Below, in pieces: positions 32,824 through 35,192 of a DNA stretch of 35,192 bases. A program made the translations under genes and the position numbers. The stretch's first letter is position 1. The number at the start of each line of letters is the position of its first letter. Source of the stretch: Bacteroidales bacterium H5. Lineage in GTDB: Bacteria > Bacteroidota > Bacteroidia > Bacteroidales > Muribaculaceae. The notes below the pieces were generated by a model. It was not told the origin of the DNA. It ran no database searches and saw nothing but the letters and a program-made list of their open reading frames with translations. The stretch spans positions 1 through 35,192 of the forward strand of contig DAAQ01000039.1 in assembly GCA_001701225.1 (NCBI GenBank). Direction: 5' to 3'.

Positions 32824-32990
32824 GGGAGCTGGAGGAGATACTGCGCAAGATGCAGTCAGACCAGTGTGACATCGACCATCTGGCCGAGTACACGCGTCGC
32901 GCCTCGGAACTGATCAAGGAGTGCCGCCAGCGCCTCACGGCTACCGAACAGGAGCTTGCCACAATCCTCGAAGGCCTAAAGGAGGGTTAA
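32796..32990 (+). CDS. xseB: Exodeoxyribonuclease VII small subunit
   Basis: A 64-residue helical protein: TYSESIRELEEILRKMQ, then LAEYTRRASELIKECRQRL and a final helix, the XseB pattern. Several XseB copies bind XseA to form the single-strand exonuclease ExoVII; xseA is not in the window. It overlaps adk by 28 nt, so it is probably translated by re-initiation after adk. The last codons are GAG GGT TAA, with GGTTAA being the first unit of the next heptamer array, so Gly64 and the stop come from the repeat. Length is at the short end of the family. Confidence 0.85.
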   Translation: MSGTYSESIRELEEILRKMQSDQCDIDHLAEYTRRASELIKECRQRLTATEQELATILEGLKEG

Positions 32991-33017
32991 GGGTTAAAGG
33001 TTAAGGGTTAAAGGTTA
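32986..33017 (+). repeat. Heptamer array R6 (GGTTAAG/GGTTAAA, forward only)
   Basis: About four units with 7-nt period: GGTTAAG, GGTTAAA, GGTTAAG, GGTTAAA, then GGTTAG. It includes the xseB stop codon (32988-32990) and lies upstream of the M13 peptidase gene. Confidence 0.8.
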
Positions 33018-33090
33018 GTCGGACTTGTCTGACCTGTCTGACCCGTCCCCCCCTCCCCAAACGCAAACTATCAACCAAATCATAATCACA

Positions 33091-35145
33091 ATGCGATTAT
33101 TTCCCCTCACTGTCGCTGCGGCGTTTGTAGCCGCTGCCGGCGTCGTGGCCTGCAGCCACGGCGGGGCTGAGCATCTGGCCAGCCTCAATCCTGCCTATAT
33201 CGACACCACTGTCGCTCCGGGCACAGACTTCTATACGCATGTAAACAAGGGCTGGATGGAGGCTCACCCCCTCACCGGCGAACATGCCCGCTATGGCAAT
33301 TTCGACATACTCAACGACTCGAGCGAGGTGCGTGTGCGCCGCCTCGTCGAGGGTCTCGGCGCAACCAATCCCCAGCCCGGCACCGTGGCCCACAAGGTAT
33401 GGACGGTCTACTCGCTGGCCATGGATACCGCACGCCGCAACGCCGAGGGTGCCAAGCCTATCCTGGCCGACCTGAAGCGCATCGAGGACACTCCCCACGA
33501 GGGGATGGAAGACCTCTTCCTCTGGATGCACGGCAACTATGCCAGCCCCTTCTTCGGCGCGGGCCCCATGGAGGATTTCGACAACTCTGAGGCATACGCC
33601 ATGTATGTCACCAGCGGTGGCATGGGTCTCGGCGACCGTGACTACTACCTGAAGGATGACGAGCGCAACACCGCCGTGCGCAACGCATACAAGAAGCTCA
33701 TAGCCGACCAGATGCAGAACGCCGGATACTCTGAGGCCGACGCACAGCGCATCGTCAGCAACGTGATGAAGATCGAGACCGCACTGGCCGACTCGGCCCT
33801 GACACGCGAGGAGAGCCGCGACCTGGTGCGCATGAACAACCGCCGCACACTCGCCGACCTCAAGAAGGACTATCCCGGCGTGAACTGGGACCGCTTCTTC
33901 AAGGAGACCATGAACATCCCCACTCCCGACTCGTTCATCGTCACCGAGCTCGCCAGCGTCAACCAGGCCAGCCGCCTGATGGCCAGCCTCTCTGACCGCG
34001 AGATCAAGGACTACTATCTCTGGAAATATGTCAACCAGGCTTCGTCAGAGCTGAGCGACGACTTCACCAACTCGAATTTCGAGTTCTCTAAGGTCTACAG
34101 CGGTGTCGAGGAGATGCGTCCCCTCTGGAAGCGTGCCCTCGGCGCTACCGAAGGTGCCCTCGGCGAGGCTGTGGGCGAGCTCTATGTCGAGCAGTATTTC
34201 CCCCAGTCGTCCAAGGATTATATGGTGGGTCTGGTCGAGAACCTGCGCACCGCCCTCGGCAAGCATATCGACAACCTCGAATGGATGAGCGACACCACCA
34301 AGGCCAAGGCCCGCGAGAAACTGGCCGCTTTCACCGTCAAGATCGGCTATCCCGACAAGTGGAAGGACTACTCGTCGATGGAGATTGACCCCGCCAAGTC
34401 GTACTACGACAACATGCACGAGGTGAGCATGTGGCACCAGCGCGACACCTACTCCAAGTGGGGCAAGCCTGTAGACCGCACCGAGTGGGGCATGACTCCG
34501 CAGACCGTCAATGCCTACTACAACCCCATGGCAAACGAGATCGTCTTCCCCGCTGCCATCCTGCAGGCTCCCTTCTTCGACCCCAACGCCTCTGACGCCG
34601 AGAACTATGGCGGCATCGGCGTGGTGATAGGCCACGAGATGACCCACGGATTCGACGACCAGGGCCGCAACTTTGACGCCAAGGGCAATATGGTGAACTG
34701 GTGGACCGAGGAGGATGCCGTCAAGTTTGCCGAGAAGGCCCAGGGTCTCGTCGAGCAGTTCAATGCCGTAGAGGTTCTCCCCGGCCTCCACGCCAACGGT
34801 GCCTACACCCTCGGCGAGAACATCGCCGACCAGGGCGGCCTCCGCGTGGCCATGACAGCCTTCCTCGACTCGCAGGCCAAGAAGGGTGTCGACATCAAGT
34901 CGGAAGAGGCCAAGATCGACGGCTTCACACCCGAACAGGTATTCTACATGAATTATGCCAACCTCTGGGCCGGCAATATCCGCGACGAGGAGATACGCTC
35001 GCTCACCACAGGCGACGTGCACTCGCTGGGCAAGAACCGCGTCAACGTGACACTGCGCAACCTGCAGCCCTTCTTCGAGGCATTCTCCATTACCGAGGGA
35101 CAGCCCATGTTCCGTCCCGAGGCCGAGCGCGTGGTGATCTGGTAA
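33091..35145 (+). CDS. pepO: M13 family (neprilysin/PepO-like) lipoprotein metallopeptidase
   Basis: A 684-residue zinc endopeptidase for short peptides. I start at MRLFPLTVAAAFVAAAGVVAC, which gives a signal with lipobox Cys21; the open frame to 33025 adds a low-complexity stretch. Zinc site H515-E516-M-T-H519 (VIGHEMTHGFDDQGRNF), third ligand E576 in ENIADQGGL, and the substrate-binding NAYYNPMANEIVFPAAIL block. It ends RPEAERVVIW where family members usually end with a CxVW-type motif; the usual Cys is absent. Together with the DPP III-like and M3 enzymes it suggests stepwise peptide breakdown in the envelope. Upstream is heptamer array R6, and no -7 box is evident. Confidence 0.92.
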   Translation: MRLFPLTVAAAFVAAAGVVACSHGGAEHLASLNPAYIDTTVAPGTDFYTHVNKGWMEAHPLTGEHARYGNFDILNDSSEVRVRRLVEGLGATNPQPGTVAHKVWTVYSLAMDTARRNAEGAKPILADLKRIEDTPHEGMEDLFLWMHGNYASPFFGAGPMEDFDNSEAYAMYVTSGGMGLGDRDYYLKDDERNTAVRNAYKKLIADQMQNAGYSEADAQRIVSNVMKIETALADSALTREESRDLVRMNNRRTLADLKKDYPGVNWDRFFKETMNIPTPDSFIVTELASVNQASRLMASLSDREIKDYYLWKYVNQASSELSDDFTNSNFEFSKVYSGVEEMRPLWKRALGATEGALGEAVGELYVEQYFPQSSKDYMVGLVENLRTALGKHIDNLEWMSDTTKAKAREKLAAFTVKIGYPDKWKDYSSMEIDPAKSYYDNMHEVSMWHQRDTYSKWGKPVDRTEWGMTPQTVNAYYNPMANEIVFPAAILQAPFFDPNASDAENYGGIGVVIGHEMTHGFDDQGRNFDAKGNMVNWWTEEDAVKFAEKAQGLVEQFNAVEVLPGLHANGAYTLGENIADQGGLRVAMTAFLDSQAKKGVDIKSEEAKIDGFTPEQVFYMNYANLWAGNIRDEEIRSLTTGDVHSLGKNRVNVTLRNLQPFFEAFSITEGQPMFRPEAERVVIW

Positions 35146-35192
35146 GCATACCTGCCACACACAGCACGACATAATCAGAGCCGCGGCCCCCG

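Noticed and set aside
17119..33017. Heptamer arrays as CRISPR
   Set aside because: Units are 7 nt, contiguous and without spacers; no cas genes are present.
1..35192. tRNA genes, insertion sequences or prophage genes
   Set aside because: No TTCRANY arm with matching acceptor, transposase-like protein, terminal inverted repeat with target duplication, or phage structural protein was seen.

Overview
The window reads as a high-GC chromosomal segment from an order Bacteroidales bacterium. A gut Muribaculaceae-type genome is my best guess, but no rRNA or other marker in the window proves it. The evidence is Bacteroidetes-type promoters (-7 box TAnnTTTG upstream of ten genes), almost no use of Shine-Dalgarno sites, PheS/ParE/Adk of the Bacteroidetes form, and large secreted proteins with fibronectin-III, cleaved-adhesin and short type IX-like C-terminal domains.

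Layout. 1-740: non-coding DNA with hairpin repeats, a strong terminator, and an AT-rich pair of overlapping very small genes (a secreted 68-residue peptide and a 51-residue membrane protein). 865-6725: a membrane-anchored TPR/HTH regulator, then parE-coaD-S41 protease on one strand. 6751-9409 (minus): lgt, pheS, nth. 9514-12620 (plus): a DUF695 protein, a GtrB-like polyprenyl-phosphate glycosyltransferase and an AT-rich DUF6056-like multi-spanning membrane protein, probably a surface-glycan modification unit. 12700-17052 (minus): a cytoplasmic TPR protein followed by an exported M3 peptidase. 17285-35145 (plus): dxr, rseP, an RlmI-like rRNA methyltransferase, a DPP III lipoprotein, an M6 metalloprotease, a 1520-residue adhesin-like protein, hpt, adk, xseB and an M13 lipoprotein peptidase.

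Housekeeping functions (topoisomerase IV, CoA, isoprenoids, tRNA charging, lipoprotein maturation, purine salvage) are interleaved with six peptidases. Three of these look like exported peptide-processing enzymes of the periplasm or outer membrane (M3, M49, M13). Lgt, encoded here, would lipidate the two lipoprotein peptidases.

The most unusual non-coding signal is a family of heptameric intergenic arrays (skeleton GNTTANR, such as GGTTAAA/GGTTAAG and GTTTAAA/GATTAAA) at six places. In three intergenic regions a forward array is followed by an inverted array, in one case giving a 35-bp stem with two mismatches. At hpt and xseB the array supplies the stop codon of the upstream gene. A second general signal is the near-constant distance of 24-31 nt between the -7 box and the start codon, which I used to choose starts. 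No tRNA, rRNA, CRISPR array, insertion sequence or prophage was seen.
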